The notes beneath the pieces are model-generated. The model worked only from the letters and a program-made list of their open reading frames with translations, did not search any database and was not told the origin of the DNA. Of a DNA stretch of 64,000 bases, positions 47,195-59,096 are shown in pieces. This DNA is from Moraxella catarrhalis (GTDB taxonomy: Bacteria > Pseudomonadota > Gammaproteobacteria > Pseudomonadales > Moraxellaceae), in contig NZ_LXHE01000025.1 of assembly GCF_001656295.1 (NCBI RefSeq), positions 1 to 64,000 on the forward strand, read 5' to 3'. Position 1 is the first letter of the stretch. The number at the start of each line of letters is the position of its first letter. The translations under genes and the position numbers were made by a program.

Positions 47195-47521
47195 TCAGAA
47201 AAGCTAAAAGGCGTATTTGAACCTAAAAAAGAGATAATTTTTGGTTATAAGTTAATCATTCATTTAAAATTTATTAATTTTATTATTTTTAGTTTTATAA
47301 ATTTAATTAAAGATATTTAAAATTATCGGTAGGCTCATGAATAAAATTTTGAGATAATAACCTTGTTGGAGCAGGTTTGGCTAAATCTCTTAGGTCATTA
47401 ATGGTTTATATTAAAAATATTAATGATTTGACGGCTGTTAATCAGCTGACCTAGTGAGCCAACTTTCTTTGATATTCTAAAGTTCTAAAATTCATTAACC
47501 CACCGAGTAGGAAGGAAAATT
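47195..47521. promoter_or_regulatory. Upstream region of katA
   Basis: About 330 AT-rich bases between abgT and katA, presumably with the katA promoter. I could not identify a firm OxyR site. AGGAAGG just before the ATG at 47522 is a strong ribosome site. Confidence 0.4.
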
Positions 47522-49042
47522 ATGAGTGAAATGAAATGCCCTTATGACCATACCAACTTGACCATGAGTAATGGCGCACCTGTTATTGACAACCAAAATT
47601 CAATGACCGCAGGTGCCAGAGGGCCACTGCTTGCCCAAGATCTATGGCTCAATGAAAAATTAGCCGACTTTGCCCGTGAGGTCATTCCAGAACGCCGCAT
47701 GCACGCCAAGGGTTCAGGGGCATTTGGCACATTTACGGTAACCCACGACATCACCCAATACACCCGTGCTAAGATTTTTAGTGAAGTGGGCAAAAAAACT
47801 GAGATGTTCGCTCGTTTTACCACCGTAGCAGGTGAGCGGGGGGCGGCTGATGCGGAGCGTGATATCCGTGGTTTTGCCCTAAAATTTTATACCGAAGAGG
47901 GTAATTGGGACATGGTGGGTAATAACACGCCTGTTTTCTTTTTAAGAGACCCAAAAAAATTCCCTGATTTAAATAAAGCGGTTAAACGAGACCCACGCAC
48001 CAACATGCGTTCTGCCACCAATAACTGGGATTTTTGGACACTGCTGCCAGAGGCGTTTCATCAGGTTACCATTGTGATGAGCGACCGTGGCATTCCAAAA
48101 TCTTTTCGTCATATGCACGGCTTTGGCTCGCACACTTATAGCTTTATCAATGCTGATAATGAACGCTTTTGGGTCAAATTTCACTTTCGCACCCAACAAG
48201 GCATTGAAAATCTAACCGATGCTGAAGCTGAAATGGTGGTTGGTAAAGACCGTGAGAGCAATCAGCGTGATTTGTTTGATGCCATTGAGCGTGGTGATTT
48301 CCCAAAATGGACAATGTATGTGCAAATCATGCCAGAAACCGATGCCCAAACTGTGCCTTATCACCCATTTGATTTAACCAAAGTGTGGCCAAAAGGCGAC
48401 TATCCGCTCATTGAAGTGGGTGAGTTTGAGTTAAATAAAAACCCTGAAAACTTCTTTTTAGATGTTGAACAATCCGCTTTTGCCCCAAGCAACCTAGTCC
48501 CGGGTATCAGTGTGTCCCCTGACCGTATGCTTCAAGCACGCCTATTTAACTATGCTGATGCCCAGCGTTATCGCTTGGGTGTCAATCGTAACCAAATTCC
48601 AGTGAATGCCCCACGCTGTCCTGTGTACTCAAACCAAAGAGATGGACAAGGGCGAGTGGGCGATAATTATGGCGGACGACCACATTATGAACCAAACAGC
48701 TTTGGGCAGTGGCAAGACCAGCCACACTTGGCAGAACCAGCATTAAAAATTCATGGCGATGCTAAGTTTTGGGATTATCGTGAGAATGATGATGATTATT
48801 TTAGCCAACCCAGAGCCTTGTTTGAGTTGATGAGCGATGAGCAAAAACAGGCGTTATTTGATAATACGGCTCGTGCGATGGGCGATGCCCCTGATTTTAT
48901 TAAATACCGCCATATCCGTAATTGCGATAAATGCCACCCTGATTATGCCATGGGTGTGGCCAAAGCGTTAGGCTTGACGGTCGAAGATGCCAAAAATGCC
49001 CGTGAGACCGACCCTGCTCGCCATCTGCCCAGCTTTTTATAA
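47522..49042 (+). CDS. katA: Monofunctional haem catalase
   Basis: A 506-residue small-subunit (clade 3) catalase. The distal His is in [20 protein letters not shown] (near residue 60), the distal Asn in [18 protein letters not shown] (near 133), and the proximal haem Tyr in [16 protein letters not shown] (near 343). The NADPH-contact region FHFRTQQG is present, and there is no large-subunit C-terminal domain. It dismutates H2O2 in the cytoplasm. It is monocistronic and convergent with nqrF. Confidence 0.96.
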   Translation: MSEMKCPYDHTNLTMSNGAPVIDNQNSMTAGARGPLLAQDLWLNEKLADFAREVIPERRMHAKGSGAFGTFTVTHDITQYTRAKIFSEVGKKTEMFARFTTVAGERGAADAERDIRGFALKFYTEEGNWDMVGNNTPVFFLRDPKKFPDLNKAVKRDPRTNMRSATNNWDFWTLLPEAFHQVTIVMSDRGIPKSFRHMHGFGSHTYSFINADNERFWVKFHFRTQQGIENLTDAEAEMVVGKDRESNQRDLFDAIERGDFPKWTMYVQIMPETDAQTVPYHPFDLTKVWPKGDYPLIEVGEFELNKNPENFFLDVEQSAFAPSNLVPGISVSPDRMLQARLFNYADAQRYRLGVNRNQIPVNAPRCPVYSNQRDGQGRVGDNYGGRPHYEPNSFGQWQDQPHLAEPALKIHGDAKFWDYRENDDDYFSQPRALFELMSDEQKQALFDNTARAMGDAPDFIKYRHIRNCDKCHPDYAMGVAKALGLTVEDAKNARETDPARHLPSFL

Positions 49043-49078
49043 TTTAGTGATAATCATAAAAAACTGTTTAGATATGAA

Positions 49079-49104
49079 CACCCCAAAAGCTAACTTTTGG
49101 GGTG
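49079..49104. terminator. Bidirectional hairpin terminator
   Basis: An 11-bp perfect stem CACCCCAAAAG/CTTTTGGGGTG with T run between the convergent katA and nqrF genes. Confidence 0.9.
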
Positions 49105-49165
49105 CTTTTTATGGTTAAGTTCAATCATGATAAAAAATCCGCCAATAAATTGACGGATTTTGTAT

Positions 49166-50401
49166 TTAGCCACCGAAGTCATCTAATAAGATGTTTTCAT
49201 CTTCGACGCCCAGTGATTTGAGCATACTGATGACAGCAGCATTCATGACTGGAGGCCCACACATATAGAATTCACAATCTTCTGGTGCAGGGTGATCCTT
49301 AAGATAGTTTTCGTATAAGACATTGTGGATAAAGCCAGTATAACCTTCCCAGTTATCTTCAGGCTGAGGGTCTGACAGTGCAACATGCCATTCAAAGTTG
49401 TCAAATTCTTCTGCTAAGCCATCATAATCTTCTACATAGAACATTTCACGCTTTGAGCGAGCACCATACCAAAACGAGATCTTACGAGTTGATTTTAGGC
49501 GTTTTAGCTGATCAAAAATGTGTGAACGCATAGGTGCCATACCAGCACCACCACCGATAAAGACCATTTCGGCATCGGTATCTTTGGCAAAGAATTCGCC
49601 ATAAGGACCTGAAACGGTAATCTTATCGCCTGGTTTTAGGCTGAATACATAAGATGACATCTTACCTGGTGGAATGCCTTCAGGAGCTCTTGGCGGCGGA
49701 CTTGCGATACGGATATTAAATTTAATAATACCTTTTTCTTCTGGGTAGTTTGCCATTGAATAGGCACGAATCACAGGCTCATCAACGGTTGATGTGTAAC
49801 GCCATAAATTAAAATTATCCCAATCTTCGTGATACTCTTTGGCGATGTCAAAATCTTTATAATGTACAGTATGAGGCGGTGCTTCTAGTTGCACATAGCC
49901 ACCAGCACGAAATGGGACAACTTCACCTTCAGGAATCTTCAAGGTCAACTCTTTAATGAATGTTGCAACATTATCATTTGAAATAACTTCACATTCCCAT
50001 TTTTGTACATCAAAAAATTCTGGGTCAATCTCAATCTTCATATCTTGTTTGACTGCCACTTGGCATGCCAAACGCATATTGTCACGGATTTCACCTTGAG
50101 TAAAATGTCCCTCTTCGGTGGGCAAAATTGAACCACCGCCTTCAGTTACTTTACAGCGACATTGCCCACATGTGCCACCGCCACCGCATGCTGAAGATAA
50201 AAATATGCCTTCGTTAGCAAGGGTTTGTAGTAGCTTACCACCTGCGGGAGTAACCACATCATTATCTGGATTGTCATTAATGCGGATGGTGACATCACCA
50301 GAACTCACCAGCTTGGAGCGAGCCACCAAAATGACAGCAACCAAGCTCATGATAATAATGGTAAACATGATAACACCGCCAATTGCGGTACCAAATTCCA
50401 T
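49166..50401 (-). CDS. nqrF: Na+-translocating NADH:quinone reductase subunit F
   Basis: A 411-residue NADH-input subunit. One N-terminal membrane helix (about 5-27) anchors it. The 2Fe-2S cluster cysteines are C72, C78, C81 and C113. The FAD domain has [13 protein letters not shown] (near 225), and the NADH domain has [15 protein letters not shown] (near 285) and the C-terminal [10 protein letters not shown]. Last gene of nqrABCDEF; no nqrM follows before the convergent katA. Confidence 0.97.
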   Translation of the reverse strand: MEFGTAIGGVIMFTIIIMSLVAVILVARSKLVSSGDVTIRINDNPDNDVVTPAGGKLLQTLANEGIFLSSACGGGGTCGQCRCKVTEGGGSILPTEEGHFTQGEIRDNMRLACQVAVKQDMKIEIDPEFFDVQKWECEVISNDNVATFIKELTLKIPEGEVVPFRAGGYVQLEAPPHTVHYKDFDIAKEYHEDWDNFNLWRYTSTVDEPVIRAYSMANYPEEKGIIKFNIRIASPPPRAPEGIPPGKMSSYVFSLKPGDKITVSGPYGEFFAKDTDAEMVFIGGGAGMAPMRSHIFDQLKRLKSTRKISFWYGARSKREMFYVEDYDGLAEEFDNFEWHVALSDPQPEDNWEGYTGFIHNVLYENYLKDHPAPEDCEFYMCGPPVMNAAVISMLKSLGVEDENILLDDFGG

Positions 50402-50420
50402 GATACTTTCTCCTATCTAT

Positions 50421-51029
50421 TTATAGCGACATACCGCCAAATGACATAAAGCCCAAGGACATAAGCCCAACGGTAATAAAGGTGATGCCAAGACCACGAA
50501 GCGGTGCAGGTACATCTGAATATTTGAGCTTTTCACGAATCCCTGCAAGTGCAGAAATCGCTAATGCCCATCCCAAACCTGACCCAATACCATATACAAT
50601 AGACTCACCAAAATTATAATCACGCTCAACCATAAACAATACACCACCCATGATGGCACAGTTTACTGTAATCAAGGGTAAAAATACCCCCAAAGCGTTG
50701 TATAAAGACGGTACAAATTTATCCAAAAACATCTCTAAAATCTGTACTGTCGCAGCAATCAATGCAATATAGCTTAATAATCCCAAAAAGCTTAAATCAA
50801 CATTAGGATAGCCTGCCCATGCCAAAGCACCGTCTTTTAATAAGAATTGATACAATAAGTTGTTTAATGGAACACAGATTGCCATGACGGCAATTACTGC
50901 AACACCTAAACCAATTGCCGTTGATACTTTTTTAGATACTGCCAAAAAGGTACACATGCCCAAAAAGAAAGCAAGTGCCATATTCTCAATAAATACTGAG
51001 GTGATAAATAAACTGACATAATGTCCCAT
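50421..51029 (-). CDS. nqrE: Na+-translocating NADH:quinone reductase subunit E
   Basis: A 202-residue integral membrane subunit with six helices, beginning [34 protein letters not shown] carries one of the conserved Cys residues that with NqrD hold an iron centre; [17 protein letters not shown] carries the second. It abuts nqrD (shared base) and precedes nqrF by 19 bases. Confidence 0.97.
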   Translation of the reverse strand: MGHYVSLFITSVFIENMALAFFLGMCTFLAVSKKVSTAIGLGVAVIAVMAICVPLNNLLYQFLLKDGALAWAGYPNVDLSFLGLLSYIALIAATVQILEMFLDKFVPSLYNALGVFLPLITVNCAIMGGVLFMVERDYNFGESIVYGIGSGLGWALAISALAGIREKLKYSDVPAPLRGLGITFITVGLMSLGFMSFGGMSL

Positions 51030-51700
51030 TAGTGACCTCCTCCGTGTGATAAGCCTTTAGATTGAGGTTTCATGACAAATTCAGCAGCTTCTTGCTGGTC
51101 TTTTTTCCAAAGACGAATAATTGCAATAAAACCTGCAATCACAAAGAATGAAGAGGGCGGTAATAACAACAAACCATTGGGAATATACCAGCCACCTTCG
51201 GTGATTTTTTCAAGCAAAGTAATACCAAACCAGCTGCCATTACCAATGACTTCACGGACTGTTGCCACAAAAATCAATACCGCTGAATAGCCAAGCCCAT
51301 TACCAATACCATCTAAAAAACTTGGGACGGGTGGATTGCTCATGGCAAAGGCTTCAGCACGACCCATGACGATACAGTTTGTGATGATTAAGCCGACAAA
51401 TACCGATAATGAACGGCTGATTTCATAAGCAAAGGCTTGTAAAATTTGGTCAACTACGATAACCAGTGAAGCGATAATCACCATTTGTACGATAATACGA
51501 ATGGATGAGGGGATTTTGTTACGGATAATGGAGATAAAGAAACTTGAAAATGCTGTAACTAAGGTTAATGCGATACACATGACCAAAGCGTTTGCAACAC
51601 TTGTGGTAACCGCAAGTGCTGAACAGATACCCAAAATTTGTAGTGCAATTGGGTTATTATTAAAAATTGGCGTCGTTAAAATACTTTTGGTATCAGCCAT
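51029..51700 (-). CDS. nqrD: Na+-translocating NADH:quinone reductase subunit D
   Basis: A 223-residue, six-helix membrane subunit homologous in inverted topology to NqrE. Conserved cysteines are in [14 protein letters not shown] (near 26) and [18 protein letters not shown] (near 110). It overlaps nqrE by one base and lies 2 bases after nqrC, within the tight nqr operon. Confidence 0.97.
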   Translation of the reverse strand: MADTKSILTTPIFNNNPIALQILGICSALAVTTSVANALVMCIALTLVTAFSSFFISIIRNKIPSSIRIIVQMVIIASLVIVVDQILQAFAYEISRSLSVFVGLIITNCIVMGRAEAFAMSNPPVPSFLDGIGNGLGYSAVLIFVATVREVIGNGSWFGITLLEKITEGGWYIPNGLLLLPPSSFFVIAGFIAIIRLWKKDQQEAAEFVMKPQSKGLSHGGGH

Positions 51701-51702
51701 GA

Positions 51703-52512
51703 TTATACTCCTTCACCCTTATCTGCTTGACCAGCCTTTAGGTTGTCCAAAAATGGCTTATAACCATCTTCGCCAATCCAGTACTGAAGTAGATTATTGA
51801 CACCACGGATGGTCAAGGTAGCACCACTGATACCATCAATTTGACCTTCGCGTGCCGTACCTGATTTTACAACGGCAATTTTTCTTGAACCATCGTCATT
51901 ATACAGCTCTTTGTCCACCCATGTGGCTTGCCATTGTGCTTCTTCAATGCGTGACCCCAAGCCAGGAGTTTCTTTGTGTTGATAAAAATTAACCCCTTTA
52001 ATGGTATTTAAATCTTTATCCAAGGTCAAAAGACCAAAAATTGGTCCCCATAAACCAGCACCATGAATGGGCAGCACAATTTGCTCAAGCTGACCATTGG
52101 CATCTTTTGCCAAATATACTTTGGCAAAATTTGGTTTACCGCCAATTTTGGCAATATCATTTGTTAATGAAGTGGACAGGCTAGGTGTGCGAGCTGCTTT
52201 TGAGACATTATAGCTATTGACATCACTGATACCAGACGCCGTAATTTCTTGTTCTGTTGCAAATTGACCTGTTTGTAGGTTGACCAAGCGTATTTCAAAA
52301 TCAGCAAAACGCTCTGCAATGACATCGGCTGACTCTGTTTCTGGGTCGTACATATCTGCCGCCATCAAGATATTTTTATTCAAATCCAGACGGGCGTTTT
52401 CTTGCTGCTTTGGCTTAAGACCAACAGCAACCGCAGAAACCATGACCGAACAGACCAAGCACAAAATCAGTGCCGTGGCTGCGGTACTTACATTATTATT
52501 CTTGGTTGACAT
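51703..52512 (-). CDS. nqrC: Na+-translocating NADH:quinone reductase subunit C
   Basis: A 269-residue subunit with an N-terminal membrane helix (about 10-30) and a periplasmic FMN domain. The covalent FMN site SGAT lies at 229-232 (Thr232), in [13 protein letters not shown]; ApbE attaches the flavin. [17 protein letters not shown] and [11 protein letters not shown] are family blocks. Its start overlaps the nqrB end by 17 bases. Confidence 0.97.
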   Translation of the reverse strand: MSTKNNNVSTAATALILCLVCSVMVSAVAVGLKPKQQENARLDLNKNILMAADMYDPETESADVIAERFADFEIRLVNLQTGQFATEQEITASGISDVNSYNVSKAARTPSLSTSLTNDIAKIGGKPNFAKVYLAKDANGQLEQIVLPIHGAGLWGPIFGLLTLDKDLNTIKGVNFYQHKETPGLGSRIEEAQWQATWVDKELYNDDGSRKIAVVKSGTAREGQIDGISGATLTIRGVNNLLQYWIGEDGYKPFLDNLKAGQADKGEGV

Positions 52513-53728
52513 GGCTTAATCTCCGTGCGTTTTGGCGTTTGATATTAGCTTGAGTGACAAAATAGTCAAACAGCGGGGCAAACAAGTTGGCAAACAAGAT
52601 AGCTAACATGATACCCTCTGGAAAAGCAGGGTTTGCCACACGGACAGCCACCGTCATAAATCCGATAAGCAGACCGTAACACCAGCGACCAATGTTAGTA
52701 TGGGCAGCTGAAACAGGGTCAGTTGCCATAAATACTGCACCAAACATAAAGCCACCAATCACCAAGTGCCAATGAGCAGGTAGGCTCATCATCACATTTT
52801 CGTCTGAACCAAACACATTAAACAGTAAGGCAGTAACAACCAAACCAATGACTGAGCCTGCAATCACACGCCAAGAAGCAATGCGAGTCCAAAGAAGTCC
52901 AACCATACCAATTAAGATGGCAAGTGTTGACACTTCACCGATTGAGCCTTGCATGTTGCCCAAAAATGCATCCATCCAAGTGATGGTTTGACCGTAGGCA
53001 TCGACAAACTGATCTGGGCTAACGCCTATGGCAGCCAGACCTAATGGTGTTGCACCCGAAAAGCCATCTACAGCGGTCCAAATGGCATCGCCTGACATAT
53101 AAGCAGGATAGCTAAAGTACAAAAATGCTCGACCTGCCAAGGCAGGGTTAAGAAAGTTTTTGCCTGTGCCGCCAAATACTTCTTTGGCAACCACAACCCC
53201 AAAAGTGATGCCTAAAGCCACTTGCCATAACGGAATATCTGGGGGAAGTGAGAGTGCGAATAGTACCGAAGTCACAAAGAAGCCTTCATTAACTTCATGA
53301 CCACGCACAACCGCAAAAATAATCTCCCAAAGAATACCGACCGCAAAAGTTACGGCATAAATGGGTAAAAATTGCATCGCCCCATAAACAAAACTTGCCC
53401 AAATACTATTTGGGTCATAGCCTGCCATATTCGTGATGATAGTACGCCAGCCTTCTGGTGTGATACCCATGGCTTGGATGGCACTTAGTGCCTGAAAGCC
53501 GACATTATACATACCCCAAAACATTGCTGGGAATGTACAAAGCCAAACGGTAATCATGATACGCTTTAGGTCGACACCGTCACGCACATGCGATGCACTA
53601 TAAGTTTGAGATGATGGCTGACGAAAGAAAGTGTCAAACATCTCAAATACAGCATAATATTTTTCGTACTTGCCACCTTTGGTAAAGGATGGCTCCATAC
53701 GGTCAAAGATATTGTGAATGAACTTCAT
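52496..53728 (-). CDS. nqrB: Na+-translocating NADH:quinone reductase subunit B
   Basis: A 410-residue multi-helix subunit. The covalent FMN site SGAT is at 224-227 (Thr227) in [35 protein letters not shown] (183-202) is the conserved helix that carries the Na+-pathway and riboflavin contacts. AAGG precedes the ATG. It pumps Na+ with NqrD/E while electrons pass to ubiquinone. Confidence 0.97.
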   Translation of the reverse strand: MKFIHNIFDRMEPSFTKGGKYEKYYAVFEMFDTFFRQPSSQTYSASHVRDGVDLKRIMITVWLCTFPAMFWGMYNVGFQALSAIQAMGITPEGWRTIITNMAGYDPNSIWASFVYGAMQFLPIYAVTFAVGILWEIIFAVVRGHEVNEGFFVTSVLFALSLPPDIPLWQVALGITFGVVVAKEVFGGTGKNFLNPALAGRAFLYFSYPAYMSGDAIWTAVDGFSGATPLGLAAIGVSPDQFVDAYGQTITWMDAFLGNMQGSIGEVSTLAILIGMVGLLWTRIASWRVIAGSVIGLVVTALLFNVFGSDENVMMSLPAHWHLVIGGFMFGAVFMATDPVSAAHTNIGRWCYGLLIGFMTVAVRVANPAFPEGIMLAILFANLFAPLFDYFVTQANIKRQNARRLSHVNQE

Positions 53729-53730
53729 GG

Positions 53731-55083
53731 TTAGCCTTCCTGCTCAATACGGGTCAAGTTATCACGCAAAATATCACCGAACTCATATTTGCCTGGCGAT
53801 ACGAAAGTACACAGTGCCAAATCTTCTTCATCAAGCTCAAGTGCACCCAATTCAACCGCACTGATGATATCTTCGACAATCAAAGCACGCAGTAGCTGGG
53901 TAGGTAGATAGTCTTGAGGCATGACAGTTTCAAATAAGCCGATTGGTACCATGGCACGAGGCGAGCCGTTGGTACTGGTCGTAAAATCGTATTTTTTGCC
54001 TTTAAAAAACTGTGAAATATAAATTGGCAATTTTGAAAAACGATTTGCCCCTGGTGCAAAAAAGTGAAGTGCAGGGCGTTCACGACCTTCAGTAAGTGCA
54101 GAGACTTGATTATGAAAGCGACCCAAAAATGCCGTAGCACCAGCAGCTGTGCGACCTGATAGAACAGACCCTGAAATGACACGGTTATCATCGCCGTTGA
54201 GTTCACCTTGGGTCAATTCGGTCAAATCAGCACCTCGAGTGGTACGCACCAAGCGAGGATTGGCTACTGCTGGACCTGCCAAACTGATCAGACGCTCTGT
54301 GTAAATGCGACCTGTGGTAAATAGCTTACCAATGGCGATGACATCTTGATAATTAATCGTCCAAACCGAGTTGCCTCGTGCCAAAGGGTGTAAAAAGTGA
54401 ATGTGTGTACCTGCGTTACCTGCTGGATGTACACCAGTAAACCCTTCATAGATGGTATCGTTACCGTCAGCGGTTTTACTTAAGGTCTCAGGTGCGATAT
54501 CACCATGGCAGACATAGGTTTTTGGGGATAGCGTTGATAAAATTACCAAGCCATCATTAAATGCTTGTATTTCTTCAAATAATACGGTGGCAGGGTCAAC
54601 AGCCAAAGGATTGGTATCTGTTGCCGTCACAAAAATGGCAGAAGGTATGCTATTAATTTCTGGTGTACGGCTAAAAGGACGAGTGCGTAGGGCGGTCCAT
54701 TCACCTGAAGCGACCAACTGCTCAACAACTGTCTTGCGATCCAGCATTGACAAATCTTCAGAGCGATAAGCATTAAAAGTGATTTCTTCACTTGCATTTG
54801 GATCGACGACGATGACCAAGCTTTCAAATACTCGTCGTTCGCCACGATTGACAGCAACGACAGTGCCGCCAACTGGTGCTGTATAAAGGACGCCTGCTCG
54901 TTTTTTGTCTTCGTAAAGCACCTGTCCTTTGGTGACCTTATCACCTTCTTTGACATGCATGGTCGGACGCATGCCGACATAATCGTAGCCGACTAACGCC
55001 ACCTTAGTGGGCGTGTGCTCGCTAATCTGCTTGGAGGGCTCGCCATTGATTGGCAGATCCAAGCCTTTTTTGATGGTAATCAT
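53731..55083 (-). CDS. nqrA: Na+-translocating NADH:quinone reductase subunit A
   Basis: A 450-residue soluble subunit. I start at 55083, where the protein begins [16 protein letters not shown], the standard NqrA N-terminus; an open frame runs 58 codons further upstream without family similarity. Other blocks: [18 protein letters not shown] (near 55), [19 protein letters not shown] (near 205) and [19 protein letters not shown]. First gene of nqrABCDEF. The ribosome site is poor, and the promoter should lie upstream in 55084-55450. Confidence 0.95.
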   Translation of the reverse strand: MITIKKGLDLPINGEPSKQISEHTPTKVALVGYDYVGMRPTMHVKEGDKVTKGQVLYEDKKRAGVLYTAPVGGTVVAVNRGERRVFESLVIVVDPNASEEITFNAYRSEDLSMLDRKTVVEQLVASGEWTALRTRPFSRTPEINSIPSAIFVTATDTNPLAVDPATVLFEEIQAFNDGLVILSTLSPKTYVCHGDIAPETLSKTADGNDTIYEGFTGVHPAGNAGTHIHFLHPLARGNSVWTINYQDVIAIGKLFTTGRIYTERLISLAGPAVANPRLVRTTRGADLTELTQGELNGDDNRVISGSVLSGRTAAGATAFLGRFHNQVSALTEGRERPALHFFAPGANRFSKLPIYISQFFKGKKYDFTTSTNGSPRAMVPIGLFETVMPQDYLPTQLLRALIVEDIISAVELGALELDEEDLALCTFVSPGKYEFGDILRDNLTRIEQEG

Positions 55084-55462
55084 AAGCGGATACTTAAATT
55101 GAGACCAAAACATACCAGCCTTCACCAAGTGGTGATTGATTGGCTGGACACCAAGTTTCCTAAAAACATCCAAAGCCGTGCGACCGATGAGTGGCGGGCT
55201 GATTTTGTCTAAAGGAGTCAGTATGAAACTTTGATGAACTTTGAAAAAAATTGGCAACTGACTTTATTGCTCAATTCTTGCCAAAAAAACGATTGTTCAC
55301 ACCATTAATCTAACAATTATACGCTAAAACGCTCAAAATTTATAGTCTTAAAGACAATTTCTATGGCAAAAATTCATGAAAATATTTGAAAAATCAATGA
55401 ATGACAGTCAAAAAGATGAAACATTTATTGAATAATTCGACGCAATTTTAAGGAAAATTAAG
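55084..55462. promoter_or_regulatory. Upstream region of nqrA
   Basis: About 380 bases with no supported gene. It should contain the nqr operon promoter. The first 170 bases are an open frame continuous with nqrA but probably not translated. Confidence 0.4.
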
Positions 55463-55615
55463 ATGTCCATCTCATTTGGGTTTTGGGGTGATAACATTAA
55501 TAAAATTGACAAGCTAAGCCTTTGGCAATTTACCCAATCTGATGAATATTCATTAAAGACAAAGTGCGATGAATCCTTTGGATGGCGTTGTATTTTAAGG
55601 TTTGTGTTTTCTTGA
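55463..55615 (+). CDS. Possible small protein of unknown function
   Basis: A 50-codon frame beginning MSISFGFWGDNINKID and ending in ILRFVFS. AAGGA lies 8 bases before the ATG. The product is not basic or membrane-like, and I recognise no family. It may be the remnant of a longer gene; the following 260 bases have no continuation that I can see. Confidence 0.3.
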   Translation: MSISFGFWGDNINKIDKLSLWQFTQSDEYSLKTKCDESFGWRCILRFVFS

Positions 55616-55877
55616 ATTTGACATGGTCAAATAAGCTTTGACAGCCATTAAAAACATATGATTAAAGATAATAATCTATCTTTAGATTTTATTAAAATAG
55701 TGCCATGTTTTTATTGGCCTATTTTTTACTTTGACAATTTGGTTAACCAAATGTTATCGTTGCTAGTGCTTGATAAAACTGCGATATATCTGCTTGTCTC
55801 ATTTATACGCGCAAGTACACTTATATTTGATTTGTAAAATGTAACTTTAAAATGGCAAAGCGAATCAAAGCAATCAA

Positions 55878-57109
55878 ATGCCCAGCAATGTGGCAGCACA
55901 CAAGCCACCAAGACCAAATCTGATCATTATCGCCGTGATAGCTGCCAATCAGAATTTTTTTTTCGATAGTGATGATATTAATATAAATCATAGGCATACA
56001 TATCATATACCTCAGCTTTCGGTAAAACATCTAAAAAAGCTCAAATTTTTTGGGCTTGGGATCGCCGTGTTTTTTGTGATGGTGATGGTAATTTCATTAC
56101 TGTCATCAAAATCAACCTATTCTCCTACTGATGCTCAAGACAACAAACCCTATTGGCAGATAGAAGAAACCATACCCGCAGCCGATAAAGAGGGTGAGCC
56201 CATTGTCGTTGCGGTGGGTGAGGTTGTTTCTGGCAGTGACTCTAACCAAATTTATAAGCCTGCTTTTGGTTTTTTTCACGCCAAGACTTTTGATCAAATT
56301 GCTGCTGTACCGATTTATATAGAAAAAGTGCTTAATGTTCGCTGGAAAAAATTGGACGAAGACAAAACCTATATCGTCATCAATGAAAATCGCTTGTTTT
56401 TATTGGAAGAAACAGCATTGAGTATCAACGAAATAACACCGCAAAGCATTGGACTGCCTGAATTTAACAAAGGATTTGCCAAGGTAGACACAAACACTGC
56501 CTATGAAAATTCACTAGAAATAACTAACAATTTAGGGCAAGAATATTATTATTTTCCTAAGATGAATAAGGCGTTTGTTGAAGATGCTTATTCTGAAGTC
56601 AGCCTTGCCATTTTAGAATCTCCGACAACATCGCAGGGGGTAACTCGATTTGTTTTTTCAAAAGAAAATGGTGCAAAAGATAAACTGCCTGAGCTTTTTA
56701 AAGTAAAAGCACAAGGGCAGGAAGGTTATCCATATAAACATCTTTATTTGCGTTGGATCAATAGTGGGTTATATATTGACAAAGAGTCACGAGTTACGTC
56801 TTATGAAAATTTTACCCCTGAGCGAACTTATTTAAAACTGAAGTATTGCACTATGATGAAAATGAGGTGCTCATACATTTCAAGCACGAATTGGCAGAAA
56901 GCAGCCCTTACTTTTTTCAAGTGCTTGATGCTCAGACGGGCGAGGTAAAATTTACCTTACAGCGTAAAGACATGGGCTATCTTAGGGATGACCATGTTGC
57001 TAAAACAAAAGACGGTTATTTAATAACGCTCCATGGTATTTTCCTGCTAAACACACAAGAAGGAAAATTGGAGGAGCTTAAGCTTAGAGAAGCCTTAACC
57101 CAGCGATAA
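55878..57109 (+). pseudogene. Membrane-anchored hypothetical protein, frameshifted
   Basis: Two frames form one protein of about 410 residues. The first (55878-about 56838) has a short N-terminal part, a T9 tract coding Phe residues near codon 27, a membrane helix (FFGLGIAVFFVMVMVISLL, about 58-76) and a beta-rich exterior. The second (about 56838-57109) carries on as TEVLHYDENEVLIHF and ends KLREALTQR. The break fits loss of one A in the run at 56834-56837. No family recognised; the later half has WD/PQQ-like strands (VLDAQTGEVKFTL). It lies upstream of the SPFH gene. Confidence 0.6.
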
Positions 57110-57218
57110 CACCCGCATAATTATAAGGTTGTGGCTAAGCATTTCTCAAAAATCAGCAGCTGATCTTGCGGTGATCTCAAGTAAAAGCTCAAATGGCTTG
57201 ATATAAAATCAAAAAACG

Positions 57219-58219
57219 ATGAGTATATTCAACATTTTTAGCAATCAGATCTCCGCCGTCATCGAGTGGAAAAAACCCAAAGCCAATGTGATTTGGTGGA
57301 AATATCCATCAAAACGCGATGAAATCATCAACGCCTCAAAACTGATCGTCGCTCCTTCGCAAGGCTGTGCTTTGGTGTACGAAAGGTCTTTGGTGGAAAT
57401 TATTGAACAAGAAGGTATCTATAACCTTAAAACCGACAATCATCCGTTTATTGCGACGCTTGTCAATCTGCGTCAAAATTTTGAAAGTGAACACAAACTC
57501 AAAATTTATTTTTCCGCAAGGCTCAGATTCTCAACCAGCGTTGGGGTACGCCAAGCCCCATCAAATTCATTGATATCAATTATAAAATCCCTGTGGAATT
57601 AGGATTAAACGGGAATTTTTCGTACAAAATCACCAATCCGAAGTATTTTTATACCGAAATTATTGGTAAAACTGATGAATTTGAAGCAAAAACGATCAGT
57701 GGTATCATCACCGAACGCATTTTACAACTTATCGCCCAACTCATTCATAACAAAAAATATTCCTACATTGAAATTGATGGCAAAATTCAAGACATTGCCC
57801 AAGACATAAAGAGCGAAATCAATGTTGAATATCAAAATTTGGGGCTGGAACTTACCGATTTTCGTATTGTGGGAACACAATTTGATGAGGCGACCCAAGA
57901 GTGCATCGGTCGTGTTGCTGATATCAGTGCCGATGTACAAGCCGCCAAAGAAGCAGGATTGGATTATGTGGAGCTTGAAAAACTGCGTGCTTTACGTGAT
58001 GTAGCTCGAAATGAGAGTGGGCTTGCTGGGGCAGGGCTGCAATTTGGGGTAGGTATGGAGCTTGGTAGGAAATTTAACGAACAAACCGATTCGATGCTAA
58101 CCAAAGGAAGTGCCGATGTCGCCGAACAGCTTCGCAAACTCAAAATCTTACTTGATGAAAACATCATCACAGCAGAAGATTTTGAGCTTAAAAAGCAAGA
58201 AATTTTAAGAAAAATATAG
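57219..58219 (+). pseudogene. SPFH/band-7 domain protein with C-terminal SHOCT, frameshifted twice
   Basis: Three frames join into a protein of about 333 residues. The first frame starts MSIFNIFSNQISAVIEWKKP and runs to about 57515; the second gives FPQGSDSQPALGYAKP; the third, from about 57556, gives IKFIDINYKIPVELGLNGNF to the end. The frame changes fit one extra T in a T5 run (57511-57515) and one extra C in a C4 run (57556-57559). The C-terminal AEQLRKLKILLDENIITAEDF is a SHOCT-type motif. SPFH proteins of this virion-core-like type are membrane-associated; function unknown. Confidence 0.75.
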
Positions 58220-58307
58220 TTTGTGCAAACTCTCCTCCCAAATGCCCGCCCATTCTCATTCATCGTGCCCATTTACTCGCATTCGTTGTGATCAGGTATT
58301 CTCATAT

Positions 58308-58344
58308 AACATGACCGGCAAATTGTTCATCTGCCGGTCATGTT
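58308..58344. terminator. Perfect hairpin past istB
   Basis: A 13-bp perfect stem (58308-58320 with 58332-58344, AACATGACCGGCA) just beyond the istB stop; a T run is only weak, so it may end istAB transcription or be part of the IS end. Confidence 0.55.
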
Positions 58345-58346
58345 GA

Positions 58347-59096
58347 TTATTTTGTATGCTTACGAGTGGTGTGTCGTTTTCTCAATGATTCTCCCTGTAA
58401 TTGCACTCGATGTGCTCGATGCACAATTCTATCCAAAATGGCATCTGCCAAAGTTTTATCTTGAAATAAACCATGCCAAGTTTCAATTGGATACTGGCTT
58501 GTGATAATCAGGCCGCCTACAAAGGATTGCTTCTCAATGATGCTTAAAAGCGCCGTACAAACATTTGCTGGTATGCCACCAACACCGAAGTCATCAATAA
58601 TGAGAACTTGTGCCTTGGCATATTTTTGTTGAGTTTTAAGCAAAGTACCATCCATTTGCGACAAACTAATGTCCTCAAACAGCTCGTGTGTACTAATAAA
58701 TAATACTTTTTTAAAATTTCTGCATGCTTGGTTACCCAAAGCGCACGCAAGCCAAGTCTTACCAGTGCCTGTTGCGCCCAGTATGGCAACAGCTGCACAC
58801 TCACCAATCCAATAATCATCAAATAAATAATCAATTTGTGCTGTTTTACCAGCATAGCTGTGATGCATTGATTCAATGGATGCGTTGGGGTAGCAGAATT
58901 TTGCAGCTTTGATCAGCTTTTTGATTGTATTATTGCGCCTAGCAGTGATTTCGCAGGTTAATAACTCATCCATAATCTGCATTGGATTCATTTGCTGTTT
59001 TATCATACGTGCATAATGGCTATCAAAATAGCGTGCCATATGGCTGAGTTTCAAACTTCTTAATTGCTCAATAATCTGTTGTTTTAACATGGGCAT
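58347..59096 (-). CDS. istB: IS21-family helper ATPase IstB
   Basis: A 249-residue AAA+ protein. Walker A is GATGTGKTWLACALG (about 105-119), Walker B is VLIIDDFGVG (about 165), with GLIITSQYPIETWHG and AILDRIVHRAHRVQL as later AAA+ motifs. It regulates IstA and selects the target. Its start abuts the istA stop (shared base). It appears intact. Confidence 0.95.
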   Translation of the reverse strand: MPMLKQQIIEQLRSLKLSHMARYFDSHYARMIKQQMNPMQIMDELLTCEITARRNNTIKKLIKAAKFCYPNASIESMHHSYAGKTAQIDYLFDDYWIGECAAVAILGATGTGKTWLACALGNQACRNFKKVLFISTHELFEDISLSQMDGTLLKTQQKYAKAQVLIIDDFGVGGIPANVCTALLSIIEKQSFVGGLIITSQYPIETWHGLFQDKTLADAILDRIVHRAHRVQLQGESLRKRHTTRKHTK

